This document shows positions 51,555-60,998 of a DNA stretch of 64,000 nucleotides, piece by piece. The stretch covers positions 1-64,000 of the forward strand of contig JAFAXH010000118.1 of the NCBI GenBank assembly GCA_019241085.1. Direction: 5' to 3'. The notes below the pieces were generated by a model, which saw nothing but the letters and a program-made list of their open reading frames with translations, made no database searches and was not told where the DNA came from. Position numbers and translations under genes: made by a program. How positions within the stretch are numbered: position 1 is the first letter of the stretch; every line of letters begins with the position of its first letter. The DNA comes from Verrucomicrobiota bacterium. GTDB taxonomy: Bacteria > Verrucomicrobiota > Verrucomicrobiia > Chthoniobacterales > SZAS-18.

Positions 51555-51690
51555 TTAAAAAGCTCAAAGCTCTAAGTTCTAAGCTCTAAACAAATTTCAA
51601 ACTTCAAGTTCCAACCTTCAGTCACCGGCTGCCATTTGAATTTCGAGCTTTGAACTTGTTTAGAACTTAGAACTTCGAGCTTAGAGCTTT
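51555..51690. repeat. Palindrome of 7-bp AAGCTCT/TTAGAAC units
   Basis: The left arm reads AAGCTCA, AAGCTCT, AAGTTCT, AAGCTCT. The right arm reads GTTTAGA, ACTTAGA, ACTTCGA, GCTTAGA, roughly the reverse complement. About 60 bp lie between the arms. It occupies the 143-bp gap between the amidase and hom genes. Confidence 0.8.
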
Positions 51691-51692
51691 CT

Positions 51693-52487
51693 TCAATGAT
51701 GCCTCCGCCGGCTGCGTTTGCCGCCGCCACTGCTCCGCGCCGAACGCGCGTCGGCCTCGCTGGAAAGTGGCGCCTGGATTTCCGGCACCGGCGCGATGCC
51801 GGCGTCGCCGCGTTCGTGCTGCTCGACGATGCCGGTGGCGATGCCGCGCGCGACGCTTTGGCGGAAGCCCGCGTCGGCGGCGCGGCGCGCTTCGCCCGGA
51901 TTCGTCACGTAGGCGCATTCCACGAGCACGCAAGGAATTTGCGGATTGCGCGTGAGCCGCAACCGGCGGCGCGTGACGCCGTGATTTTCGGTGCCCGCCG
52001 CGGCGACGAGTCCCTGCTCGATGCGTGTGGCGAGGCCGTGACTGTTGGCGTGCCAGAAAAATGTTTCGCTGCCGCTGGCGCTGCGGCGGCTGGTGGCGTT
52101 GTAATGGATCGACACGAGCACGGCGCCGCGTCCGACGTAGTGGTCGGCGAAGGCGACGCGGTCATTGAGTTCGACGAAATGATCGTCCTCGCGGGTGAGC
52201 ACCGCGCGCAGCCCGGCGCGGCGCAGCTCGGTGCGCACCCGCAACGCGGTATCGAGCGTGAGGTCCTTTTCGCGCAAGCCGTTGCCCGTGCCGCCGTTGT
52301 CCATGCCGCCGTGCCCGGCGTCGATGATGACGGTCGAAAAACTCCCCGCGCCCATGCCGGTGGATGCCGACGGCACCGTGGTGCAAGCAGGCAGCAGCCA
52401 CGCGCTGGCGACGCCCAGTGCGAGGGTCGCGACGAGACGGCGCGCGACGGTTGGATTAAAAACAAAGTTGGATCGAAAAAAACGCAT
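51693..52487 (-). CDS. N-acetylmuramoyl-L-alanine amidase (Amidase_3), lipoprotein
   Basis: The 264-residue enzyme cleaves the amide between muramic acid and the stem peptide. A lipobox (LLPAC, about residues 31-35) suggests an outer membrane lipoprotein. Zinc ligands and the catalytic Glu are seen in VIIDAGHGGMDNGG, SIHYNAT and CVLVECAYVTNPGEA. The last 25 residues are a Ser/Gly/Arg tail ending in RSRRRHH. The sequence is typical of AmiC-type enzymes that act on the septal cell wall, but without an AMIN domain, so the target is unclear. Confidence 0.9.
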   Translation of the reverse strand: MRFFRSNFVFNPTVARRLVATLALGVASAWLLPACTTVPSASTGMGAGSFSTVIIDAGHGGMDNGGTGNGLREKDLTLDTALRVRTELRRAGLRAVLTREDDHFVELNDRVAFADHYVGRGAVLVSIHYNATSRRSASGSETFFWHANSHGLATRIEQGLVAAAGTENHGVTRRRLRLTRNPQIPCVLVECAYVTNPGEARRAADAGFRQSVARGIATGIVEQHERGDAGIAPVPEIQAPLSSEADARSARSSGGGKRSRRRHH

Positions 52488-52555
52488 GGCGCGGCAAGGG
52501 CGATGAGAAGGGCCGAACCATTAACGGCGGAGCCAACAGGCGTCAACGCCCGCGC

Positions 52556-53734
52556 CTACCCGCGCGGCGTGAAGACATGCGGCACGAAGCGGCTGCGGTT
52601 ATCCGTGATCGGCCCGTCGCCTTCGCGGATGCCGATGCCGGCGGCGTGTTCGCCGATGATCCACGAGCCAATCACCGGCCGGCGCCAATCGAAATCCGGC
52701 AGCGGTTGAAACGCCTGATAAACGTAGCGCGCCGCCGCCTCGGCATACGGCCCGCCGCGGCTCGCCAGCGCGACGCTGCGGCCCGGTTGCGTGATCTCGA
52801 TGTTCGCGCCCTCGCGCCCGAGCAAGGGCTTGCGCACGACGCCCGCCTGCGTGCTGGCAGCGGGCAATTTCTCCGGCTCGAAGGCGGCGGGCAGCAGGTT
52901 CGGATGCTCGGGAAACAGGTGCCAAAGCACGCCGAGGATCGCTTTGTTGCTCCACAACATTTTCCAGATCGGCTCGATCAACCGCAGCGCCGTGCGCGGC
53001 AGCAGCGCGCCGTAACGGTCGCGCACGAGCCATTCCCACGGATACAGTTTGCAGAGCGTGCGGATGGGCCGATTGCTGGCGTCAAAAAATTCCGCCGTCG
53101 CCTCGCGCGCGCCGATGTCTTCGATGAAAAGAAATTCGCCCTCCAGCCCAGCCTGGAGCGCCGTGTCGCGCAGATACGTCACCGTCATCTCGTCCTCCGC
53201 GCTGCCGCGCAAACAGGTGAAATGCACCGGCCCGCGGCCCGCGAGGTCCAGCTCCCGCCAGCGGGCGACGAGCCTTTCGTGCAACGAGTTGAATTGATCC
53301 TCGCCGGGGAAACGATCTTGCAGCCAATACCATTGCGCCACGGCTGCTTCGAGCAGCGCGGTCGGCGTGTCGGCGTTGAACTCCAGCAGCTTCGGCGCGA
53401 CGCCGCTCGCCTCGCCGCCCCACGAAAAATCGAACCGCCCGAGCAACGCCGGCTCACGGCGTTCCCACGACGCGCGGATCAAATCGATCCACGGCTGCGT
53501 CAGGCCGAAAAGCTCGAACGCCCCGTGCTCGATCACCCATTGCGCCGCTTCGCGGCAACGGGCCGTCAACTCCTCCGTGGCCGCCTCCAGCGTGTCAATC
53601 TCGTCGGCGCTGAACTGGTAATACGCGCGCTCTTCCCAATACGGCTTGCCGTCGTCGAGCGTGTGAAAACTGAGGCCGACTTTCTCGACGGCGCGCTGCC
53701 AGGCTGGCCGCGGATTGGTGAGAACGCGTTGCAA
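52556..53734 (-). CDS. Glutathionylspermidine synthase-like ATP-grasp protein (YgiC family)
   Basis: The 392-residue protein has the C-terminal ATP-grasp domain of glutathionylspermidine synthase: LLEFNADTPTALLEAAVAQW, KLYPWEWLVRD, WKMLWSNKAIL, VVRKPLLGREGANIEI and IGSWIIGEHAAGIGIREGDG. It lacks the N-terminal amidase domain and thus belongs with YgiC/YjfC, for which the substrate is uncertain (peptide or polyamine ligation). The partner gene upstream is YgiB-like, a pairing also seen in E. coli, with a 33-bp gap. The start at 53734 (MQRVLTNPRPAWQ) fits the family. Confidence 0.9.
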   Translation of the reverse strand: MQRVLTNPRPAWQRAVEKVGLSFHTLDDGKPYWEERAYYQFSADEIDTLEAATEELTARCREAAQWVIEHGAFELFGLTQPWIDLIRASWERREPALLGRFDFSWGGEASGVAPKLLEFNADTPTALLEAAVAQWYWLQDRFPGEDQFNSLHERLVARWRELDLAGRGPVHFTCLRGSAEDEMTVTYLRDTALQAGLEGEFLFIEDIGAREATAEFFDASNRPIRTLCKLYPWEWLVRDRYGALLPRTALRLIEPIWKMLWSNKAILGVLWHLFPEHPNLLPAAFEPEKLPAASTQAGVVRKPLLGREGANIEITQPGRSVALASRGGPYAEAAARYVYQAFQPLPDFDWRRPVIGSWIIGEHAAGIGIREGDGPITDNRSRFVPHVFTPRG

Positions 53735-53767
53735 GTGATTTGCAAAAAATTCCGTTCGCCCGCTCGC

Positions 53768-54253
53768 TCAACTCCCGCTGCTGCTCGACGAATACGAATG
53801 TCCCGTGCTGCCAAAACCGCCGCGCGAAGTCGCACCTGATGAAGCGGAGCTTTCGCCACTGCCGCTGCCGCTGCTGCCGCCGCCAACGATCGTGACGTGG
53901 GAAAATCCGCTCCGCATTGGAGACGTTGTCGTGGTGGTGCTCGACGAGTTGGACCCTCCGCTGCCGGGCGAAGGCGACGGCGATTGCAAATCATCGCCCC
54001 AGTTGGCATTCGCGTTTCCACCACCACCACCGCTGGTCACGGTCGGCGGCGACTGACGCCGGCTGCAACCGGCGCCCAATGCCGCGACGGAAACGAGCGC
54101 GGCTCCCGTGATGACCAATGGCACGAGCCGCGACCGTCTCCATGCCACTGGCAATCTGGCGGGCGGCGGAGCGCTGAGCGCGGGCACGGATTCTTCCACT
54201 CGGCGAATCTCTTCAAGCTCAGCGCCTTGGTCAATCCTCGACCGCAAATCCAT
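53768..54253 (-). CDS. YgiB-like Ser/Gly-rich envelope protein
   Basis: The 161-residue protein has a hydrophobic segment (LVPLVITGAALVSVAALGAGC, about residues 43-63) after a 40-residue N-terminal extension. An alternative TTG or GTG start near codon 34-36 would place this segment at the very beginning, as in YgiB lipoproteins. The rest is Ser/Gly/Thr-rich and ends TSRGGFGSTGHSYSSSSSGS, close to the T-R-G-G-F-G ending of E. coli YgiB (DUF1190). Association with a YgiC-like gene supports this. The function is unknown. Confidence 0.65.
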   Translation of the reverse strand: MDLRSRIDQGAELEEIRRVEESVPALSAPPPARLPVAWRRSRLVPLVITGAALVSVAALGAGCSRRQSPPTVTSGGGGGNANANWGDDLQSPSPSPGSGGSNSSSTTTTTSPMRSGFSHVTIVGGGSSGSGSGESSASSGATSRGGFGSTGHSYSSSSSGS

Positions 54254-54370
54254 CCGCCGCGCCGCCTGCCCGATAGAGAGTTAGCCGTCGCCAAAACTTC
54301 TCGCTGGCACCGGGGTTTCCTATTACGCTTGACAACGCCGCCGACGCCGTCCGCTCCGCGCGTGCCCGCC

Positions 54371-57300
54371 ATGCTGTTCGCCCGCTCCAGTCCGCAGACC
54401 TTGCTGCGCTCGTCCCTCGCCCGAGTGTGTCTGGGCTTGTTTGCCGCCGCGTGGCTGCTGGCGTCGAGCGCCACGGCTGCCATCAACGAAGTCCCGCCGC
54501 TGCCGCCCAGCGCGGAGGACGTGGCCGCCAGCTTTCTCACCCGCCGCGCCACGCTCTGGCTCGGCCGCACGCAAGTGCTCCCGGTGCGGCTCGCGGCAGC
54601 TCCCGCCAACGGAAGCGCGTCACCGCAGCGACCGTGGACTTTCCCGGTGGCAGTCGCCGATCCGACCGTCGTGGAAATCATGCGTCCCGCCCAGGTCTTG
54701 CCCGGCGAAACGCTCGGGTATTTGCGTCTGCGCGCGCTGCGTCCCGGCCACACGCGTTTGTCGCTGCTGCCGGCGGGAGCCAGCGGCGACACGGCGGTGG
54801 CTCCCGCCGGCGGCACTGCGCCGACTTCCACGCTGGAGATCGACGTGCGCGCCGATCCGGTCGCGCGCTTGTTGCCGACGGCCCGGCCGCAAATTGTCGG
54901 CCCGGCGGCGGGCGCGGCGCTTTGGGGGAAAATAGCCGTCGGCGTCGAGGTGTTCGACGAAGCGCTCGGCGACCCTCCGGCGGCGACAACGGTTGCCGCC
55001 GCGCCCCTGCGCGTGCAGGTCCGGCTGCCCGATGGCCGCACCTTGAGTCCGCTCGCCGCAACCGGTCCGGAGCAAGGTCCGGTGCGCCGTTTCACTTTTG
55101 AATTTGACGCCGACTCGCTGCCGCCCGGGCCCCTGCGTCTCGTCGCTGTCGCCTCGCGCGCGGGGGAATCCGATTTATTGGAAGAAAGCGAACCGGTAGT
55201 CGCGCAAGTCGTGCGTCCAGCGGACGACGCGCTCATTGCCGGCGGCCCGTGCGCGATGCCGGGAGCGCTCGGCGACGCGCCGGAAAGCCTCGCGCCGCTG
55301 CGTCCGCACCGTTTCGGCACGCGCCAGCCAAAGGCCGCGCCGCGCGCCGGGACGTGGAGCGAGCGCGCGGTGCTCATGCCTTCCAACGATCCAGCCTGGT
55401 GCCTGCCGCTGGTGGTGCCGGCAGCCGGCCGTTATCAGCTCATGCTCCGCGCGCAGGGCGATCAAGCCGTGGGCGCGCTGCCGAGCGTCGCGCTGTATCT
55501 CAACGACGCCGAGCAACCCGTCACCCTCGCCCGGCTGGTTCACGCGGGCTGGCACCGCCTGCCGCTCGGCGCGCCGGTGAAACTCGACGCCGGTCCGGCG
55601 GTGTTGACGGTGCAATTCAAAAACGATTTCGCCCACGGCAAAGAAGATCGAAATCTGTATCTCGACCGCTTTGAGCTGATGCGCATCGACGGCAGCGCCG
55701 AGGAAACCGGCAAGCCCGCAGGCGTGGTGTTGATAAACAACAATGTTGCAGCCCCCTCCCCGCCCGCGTCACCGTCGCAAACGCCGGTGCTCAACCGCAA
55801 CCCGCCGCCGTCCGCGCTCGCCGTCGCCTTGCTCTATCCGCGCAACGGCCAGGATATTTTTGGCACGGACGCGGTCATCGCGCGGGTGAACGCCAACGCG
55901 GGCAGCGGCGACGCGACGGCGCGTCCGCTCGCCTGGGCCGACGTGTTGCTCGACGGCCAGCCGCTCGGCGTGCGCCTGGAAAATCCGCCGCCAGGTCAGC
56001 CGCTCGTTTTTCCCTTGCCCGCGCGCGGCTTGGTTGGCAATGGCCATCATCTCGCCGTGCGCGCGGCCGAGGCAGGCGCCAACGCCGGGTTGACGACTGA
56101 TTCGCCCGCGCAGCTCGTCAATTTTCTCCCTGCGCCGCCGCCGGCCGCCGCGCCCGGACCTTACGAACGCGCGTTGCGTTTGCTCGACCGCTTCGGCTAC
56201 GGCCCCGAGCCGCGCGAGTTGACGGCCATCCTGACGCAAGGCGAAGCCGCGTGGCTCGACGCCCGTTTGCGCGAGAGCGCGGACAACCCGCGCGAGAATG
56301 CGCTGCACGCGCTGGCGGTGACGCGTTATCCGAAGCTCGACGACGGCGGGCAGACCGTGGCGCGCGCGCTCCTGCAAGCGATGGCGACCGACAACCCGGT
56401 GCGGGCGCGCTTCACGGCGTGGGTGGAAAATCATTTCAGCACTTGGCTGAACAAAACCGGCCCGGCGTTGAAATGGCAGGAGCACCGCGCATTTCACCGG
56501 CTCGGCATCGCGCCGTTTGCCGACCTGCTCAACGTCAGCGCGCACTCGCCGGCGATGCTCGTTTATCTCGATCAGGAGAAAAGTTTCGCGAACAAGCTCA
56601 ATGAAAATTACGCGCGCGAAATCATGGAGCTGCACACGCTTGGCGTGCACGGCGGCTACGCGCAGGCGGACGTGACCGCGCTGGCCGGCTTGCTCAACGG
56701 CTGGACGCTGGCGGAAGAGGCGCGCGTGCCCTTGGCCGACGAGGAGGCGATGCAGATCAACAACAAAAACGAGTCGGGTTTGGAGAAAGAATTTCGCTTC
56801 GATCCGGCATTGAACGACGGCCGCCCGCGGCGCATTTTCGGTCTCGATTTCGACGCCGCGCCGGACCCTTGGGACCGCTACGACCGCGTGCGTTTCGCGC
56901 TCGAAATGCTCGTCGCGCACCCGGCCACGGCCGAGCACGTCTGCCGCAAGCTGGCTGCGCACTATGTCGGCAGCCCGCCGCCCGAGGCGCTCGTGCGCGA
57001 CCTGGCGCGGGTGTTCCTGGAAAATGGCGGCGACCTCCGTGTGGTGCTGCGCGCGCTGGCGGCACACCCGCTGTTTTGGAGCGCGCCGCCGCGGCTGGCG
57101 ACGCCGCAGGATTACGCGCTGCGCCTGACGCGGCTCTTGCGCGCGGCGGACCCGACACCGGACGGCGCAAAGTCGCCGAAGCCTGAGCAGGTGAACGATT
57201 TCATGCGCAAGAGCGGCATGGGACTTTTTGACCGCGCGACGCCCGACGGTTATCCCGAAGGCGACGCGAATTATTCCGATTCCAACGCGCTGCTCCAGCG

Positions 57301-57574
57301 CTGGCGCTTCGCGCAAAACCAGGCCGGCGCGCTGCTCGCGCTCGTGCCCGCAGCGTGGCGCCAACCGCCGGTGCCGGGCGAAGGCTCGACGCTGCCCGCG
57401 GTTGATCCGGCGCAACGCATCATCGACCTTGCCGCCATCCGGCTGACTGGCCGTCTGCTCACGCCCGGCTCGAATGCCGCCGCGCGCGAGCTGCTCGGCG
57501 ACGCGCCGAAACCGGAACAGGTGCAGGCGGCCATCGTCTTCGTCGCGCTGCTGCCGGAGGCGAACTTGCGCTGA
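54371..57574 (+). CDS. DUF1800 domain secreted protein with carbohydrate-binding-like insert
   Basis: The 1067-residue protein starts at the ATG at 54371 with a signal peptide (MLFARSSPQTLLRSSLARVC, cleavage near ATA-AIN). The first half contains immunoglobulin-like and CBM6-like segments (WCLPLVVPAAGRYQLMLRAQ, FAHGKEDRNLYLDRFELMRI). The second half is DUF1800: RALRLLDRFGYGPEPRELTA, WLNKTGPALKWQEHRAFHRL, LDQEKSFANKLNENYAREIM, ELHTLGVHGGYAQADVTALA. DUF1800 proteins pair with DUF1501 proteins, as here. The biochemical role of the pair is not established. The frame is open upstream to 53897 without similarity. Confidence 0.85.
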   Translation: MLFARSSPQTLLRSSLARVCLGLFAAAWLLASSATAAINEVPPLPPSAEDVAASFLTRRATLWLGRTQVLPVRLAAAPANGSASPQRPWTFPVAVADPTVVEIMRPAQVLPGETLGYLRLRALRPGHTRLSLLPAGASGDTAVAPAGGTAPTSTLEIDVRADPVARLLPTARPQIVGPAAGAALWGKIAVGVEVFDEALGDPPAATTVAAAPLRVQVRLPDGRTLSPLAATGPEQGPVRRFTFEFDADSLPPGPLRLVAVASRAGESDLLEESEPVVAQVVRPADDALIAGGPCAMPGALGDAPESLAPLRPHRFGTRQPKAAPRAGTWSERAVLMPSNDPAWCLPLVVPAAGRYQLMLRAQGDQAVGALPSVALYLNDAEQPVTLARLVHAGWHRLPLGAPVKLDAGPAVLTVQFKNDFAHGKEDRNLYLDRFELMRIDGSAEETGKPAGVVLINNNVAAPSPPASPSQTPVLNRNPPPSALAVALLYPRNGQDIFGTDAVIARVNANAGSGDATARPLAWADVLLDGQPLGVRLENPPPGQPLVFPLPARGLVGNGHHLAVRAAEAGANAGLTTDSPAQLVNFLPAPPPAAAPGPYERALRLLDRFGYGPEPRELTAILTQGEAAWLDARLRESADNPRENALHALAVTRYPKLDDGGQTVARALLQAMATDNPVRARFTAWVENHFSTWLNKTGPALKWQEHRAFHRLGIAPFADLLNVSAHSPAMLVYLDQEKSFANKLNENYAREIMELHTLGVHGGYAQADVTALAGLLNGWTLAEEARVPLADEEAMQINNKNESGLEKEFRFDPALNDGRPRRIFGLDFDAAPDPWDRYDRVRFALEMLVAHPATAEHVCRKLAAHYVGSPPPEALVRDLARVFLENGGDLRVVLRALAAHPLFWSAPPRLATPQDYALRLTRLLRAADPTPDGAKSPKPEQVNDFMRKSGMGLFDRATPDGYPEGDANYSDSNALLQRWRFAQNQAGALLALVPAAWRQPPVPGEGSTLPAVDPAQRIIDLAAIRLTGRLLTPGSNAAARELLGDAPKPEQVQAAIVFVALLPEANLR

Positions 57575-57585
57575 AAATTTATTGC

Positions 57586-57665
57586 CCGCAAAGACGCGAA
57601 AAGACGCAAAAAACTGATTTTCATCCCTCTTTTCTTTTGCGTTTTTTCGCGTCTTTCGCGGGCAC
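57586..57665. repeat. Palindrome of AAGACGC-type units between DUF1800 and DUF1501 genes
   Basis: The left arm (CGCAAAGACGCGAAAAGACG, then CAAAA) faces TTTTGCGTTTTTTCGCGTCT, then TTCGCGGGC. The gap centre is T-rich. It may act as a terminator or attenuator in the pair. Confidence 0.75.
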
Positions 57666-57692
57666 TTCCTCACTGCTCTCGCTTTTCTATTT

Positions 57693-59024
57693 ATGAACGT
57701 CACCCGCCGCTTCTTCCTCAAGTCCTCCGCCGCCGTCGCAGCTTACACGGCGCTCACGCCCGCCCGCATTTTGGCCGAGGCTGGTTTGGGCGCGGGCGAC
57801 GTGCGGGCGGTGCGCCGTAACAAGACGCTCGTGGTCATTTTCCTGCGCGGCGGCATGGATGGATTGAACTGCGTGGTGCCTTACGCCGACCCGGCCTACG
57901 CGGCGCTGCGCAAGAGCCTTGCCGTGCCGACGCCGGGCAAGCCGGGCGGCGCGCTCGATCTCGACGGCTTTTTCGGCTTGCACCCGCGCGCGGCGGCGCT
58001 GCTGCCGTGGTTTCAGCGCGGCTCGGCCGTGGCCTTGCAAGCGGTCGGTTATGATCGCAACACGCGCTCACATTTTGAGGAGCAAGACACCTGGGAAACG
58101 GGCGTCGCCGGCACGACGATCCATTCCGACGGCTGGCTCAACCGGCACTTGCTCACCAGCAAAGGCCACGGGCCGATCCGAGCCGTGAGCATCGGCGATC
58201 AGCTCCCGCGCATCTTGCGCGGCCAGGCGCCGGCCTTCGCGGTGCGCGGCATCACGGACCTCAGTTTGTTCCCCGGAAAAAAGGAAGCGGAAGCCGACAC
58301 GCCCGCGCAGACACGACTGGCCGCGGCGCTCGAACACGCCTATGCCTGTTGCGACCCGCGGGTGCAAGCAGCCGAGGCGCACGGCGCGAGCGAACTGTTG
58401 CGCGGCACGGCGCAAACGACGTTTGAAGGCATCGCGGAACTGCGCGCGGTCGTGAACCAGCCGTATCAAGCCGCGGCGAAATATCCGGAGAACAACGAAC
58501 TTGCAAAACGCTTGCAACAAGTCGCGCGTCTGGTGAAAGCCGGTATCGGCCTCGAAGTCGCCGAGATCGACTACGGCGGCTGGGACACGCATCAAAATCA
58601 AGGCGCGCTTGCCAACGGCGACGCGAGCGGCGGCAACTACGGCCGGCTGCTCGGCGGGCTGGCCGACGCGCTCGCGGCGTTCGCGGCGGATTTGGAGGAA
58701 CGGCTCGACGATGTGCTGGTCGTCACACTCAGCGACTTCGGCCGCACGGCGGCGGAAAACGGCACCGGCGGCACGGATCACGGCTGGGCCAATTGCATGC
58801 TCGCCCTCGGCGGTCCGGTCTTTGCCGCGGGCAGCGGCCGGTCGCGCTCGGTGCTGGGTCAATGGCCGGGACTCGGCCCGGAGCAGTTGCACCAAAAACG
58901 CGATCTGCTGCATACGACCGATTTCCGCGACGTGCTCGGCGAACTGGTCGGCACGCACCTCGGCAACCGGCAGTTGCAAACGATCCTGCCGGACCATGTG
59001 TTCAAGCCGGTGGGGCTGATTTAA
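57693..59024 (+). CDS. DUF1501 domain secreted protein (Tat substrate)
   Basis: The 443-residue protein begins MNVTRRFFLKSSAAVAAYTA, with twin arginines (residues 5-6) followed by FLK, a Tat signal. DUF1501 features follow: LVVIFLRGGMDGLNCVVPYA, LHPRAAALLPWFQRGSAVAL, VGYDRNTRSHFEEQDTWETG, VAEIDYGGWDTHQNQGALAN and TLSDFGRTAAENGTGGTDHG. The D-G-x-N and G-G-W-D-T-H segments resemble alkaline phosphatase/sulfatase-type metal sites, but the activity is unknown. It forms a cassette with the DUF1800 gene, separated by a palindromic repeat. Confidence 0.9.
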   Translation: MNVTRRFFLKSSAAVAAYTALTPARILAEAGLGAGDVRAVRRNKTLVVIFLRGGMDGLNCVVPYADPAYAALRKSLAVPTPGKPGGALDLDGFFGLHPRAAALLPWFQRGSAVALQAVGYDRNTRSHFEEQDTWETGVAGTTIHSDGWLNRHLLTSKGHGPIRAVSIGDQLPRILRGQAPAFAVRGITDLSLFPGKKEAEADTPAQTRLAAALEHAYACCDPRVQAAEAHGASELLRGTAQTTFEGIAELRAVVNQPYQAAAKYPENNELAKRLQQVARLVKAGIGLEVAEIDYGGWDTHQNQGALANGDASGGNYGRLLGGLADALAAFAADLEERLDDVLVVTLSDFGRTAAENGTGGTDHGWANCMLALGGPVFAAGSGRSRSVLGQWPGLGPEQLHQKRDLLHTTDFRDVLGELVGTHLGNRQLQTILPDHVFKPVGLI

Positions 59025-59057
59025 ACAAGCCGAACGGCGGGTTGTTAAATTTTTCGG

Positions 59058-59405
59058 TCAAGGCGTGCCGCCGCTTTTGAACGCGAAGGCGAAGAAGGCG
59101 GCGAGGGCGAGGCAGAGAAAGGCGGCGAGGTAGTTCCATGCGAGCTTTTCCTTTAGGAAGCCCAAGGCAAAGACCACGAAGACGATCAGCGTGATGACTT
59201 CCTGCAAAATCTTGAGCTGAAAGCCGGAAAAGGCGCCGAAGCCTAGGCGGTTGGCCGGCACGGCGAAGCAATACTCGACGAACGCGATGCACCACGAGAC
59301 GGCGATGGCTTTCCACAGGGGCCAGGCATGGCCGTATTTGAGGTGGCCATACCAGGCGAAGGTCATGAAGACGTTGGAGCAGCAGAGCAGCAGGACGGTA
59401 AGCAT
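59058..59405 (-). CDS. DUF486 family small membrane protein
   Basis: The 115-residue protein has four predicted helices and the DUF486 start SNVFMTFAWYGHLKYG, followed by CIAFVEYCFAVPANRLGFG and LKILQEVITLIVFVVFALGF. It is related to the small multidrug/EamA-like transporters by overall shape only. The ATG at 59405 (MLTVLLLCCSN) gives the family length; 59447 would add 14 residues. Transported substrate, if any, is unknown. Confidence 0.87.
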   Translation of the reverse strand: MLTVLLLCCSNVFMTFAWYGHLKYGHAWPLWKAIAVSWCIAFVEYCFAVPANRLGFGAFSGFQLKILQEVITLIVFVVFALGFLKEKLAWNYLAAFLCLALAAFFAFAFKSGGTP

Positions 59406-59443
59406 GGGATTGGAGGAGCGGACAAGGAAAACGGCAATTTGAA

Positions 59444-60771
59444 TCAAGCGGCAACGTCAGGCGCGTGGTTTCTCGCGGTCGCTTCGGCGGCGTGATTTGC
59501 CGGCTGGGTTTCCGGCATGAGGAGCGCGAAGAATGTCAGCGCGCAAAGGGCGCAGGCGGCGAGAAAAAGAAAGCCGGCGTTGTCGCCGAAACGCTCGACG
59601 ATGAAGCCGTCGAATAAATTGCTCAACCCCGCGCCGAGGCCCGCGCACAAAGCGACCATGCCTTGCGCGAGGTTGAAGCGGCCGGTGCCGCGCGTCAGGT
59701 CGGCGGCGATGACGACGGCGATCACGCCGAAAATGCCCGCGCCGATGCCGTCGAGCGCCTGCACGCCGACGAGCCAGAGCGCGTTGTGCGAAAATGTGTA
59801 AAGCAACCCGCGCACAGGCAATACGGCGAAGCCCAGGAGAAAGATCGTCTTGCGCCCGTAGCCGGCGCGCATCGCGCGGCCCACCGCCGCGGCGACGGCG
59901 ATCATGATGAGTTGCGCCAGGATGATGCAAACCGAGATGCACAGCGTGGCGATCTGCGGCCGCGCCTCGGCGAGCACCTGGCCCACGAGCGGCAGCATCG
60001 CCGCGTTGCCGAGGTGAAACAGCGCGCAGGAAACGAGAAACACGAGCAAGGTGCGGTTGCGCAACAATCGGCCGACCGGCTCCGGCTTGCCTTGGGTTGC
60101 CCCTTCCTCGGGCGACTCGCTGCCGCGCGCGAGTTCGTGGTCGATTTCGCTTTCGCGAATGCGCAGCACCGCGGCAATGCTCAACGCCGCAAAAACGGCG
60201 ACGAGCTAAAAATCCAGCGCGGGCCGATGTATTGCCCCATCACGCCAGCGAGCAGCGCGGCGGTGAAGTTGCCGGAATGATTGTAGGTTTCGTTCCGGCT
60301 GACGCGCGCCGGCAGGCGGCAATGACCGACGAGGCCCAGCGTCAGCGCCGCAATGGCCGGCGGCATGAAAGCCGACGCGCCGCCGAGCAGGGCTTTGGCC
60401 GACACGACGGCGAGCAGCGTCGGGTAAGTGCCCATGGCCACGCAGCCCAACGCCACCAGCGCGCACGCCAGGCTGACAAGCCCGCGTTTATAGCGCGTGT
60501 AATCCACGAACAGCCCAGCGGGAATCTGGCAAATCGCAGCCGTGACGTTCGACGCGGACATCGCGATGCCGACTTGCGCCGGCGCCCAGTGCTGGATTTC
60601 CCGCAGATACACTGCGAGGAATGGCCCGACGCCGTCGCGCACGTCGGCCATCAAAAAATTCAGCGCGCTGAGCGCGTGCAGGCTCTGCGGCGAAGGCGAG
60701 GGATCGGCTCGCGTGGCCGGCTCTGGCGCGCGTGAGTCCGTCTCGGCATTTCGTTCCCATGAGTGTCGCAT
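59444..60771 (-). pseudogene. MFS transporter gene broken by a single-base frameshift
   Basis: Two frames together encode one 12-helix MFS protein. The first (ATG at 60771, to stop at 60181) gives ADVRDGVGPFLAVYLREIQH, the MFS motif region and helices up to GQYIGPRWIF. The second (59444-60184) gives AALSIAAVLRIRESEIDH and the remaining helices. The frames differ by one base. Adding one T to the T5 run at 60191-60195 (minus strand) joins them with the right length. It may be a true mutation, slippage regulation or a sequencing error. A TTG at 60184 could allow separate translation of the second part. The substrate is unknown. Confidence 0.75.
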
Positions 60772-60998
60772 CTCGGAAAAAACCGCACGCATCCATGCAC
60801 GCGTTTGGAAAAAAATTTGCCCTGCGCTCAACGCCTGGCGCGTTGGAAAGCAATACGCGATTTACCGAATTTTGGTTGCCAGTCGCCGCGCATTGCGTGA
60901 GGCGGAAAACGTGCGCGCTCGCGGACACTGCCGTTCCTTCACCCACACGGAACCGTGATGCGATCCAGGCACGCGCGTTGTCCGCGCGCCGCGCGGCC
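60772..60998. other. 227-bp intergenic region between MFS and hydrolase genes
   Basis: No gene or known RNA is visible. It is slightly AT-richer near 60850-60880 (ATACGCGATTTACCG), where a promoter for the minus-strand MFS gene could lie. Confidence 0.4.
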
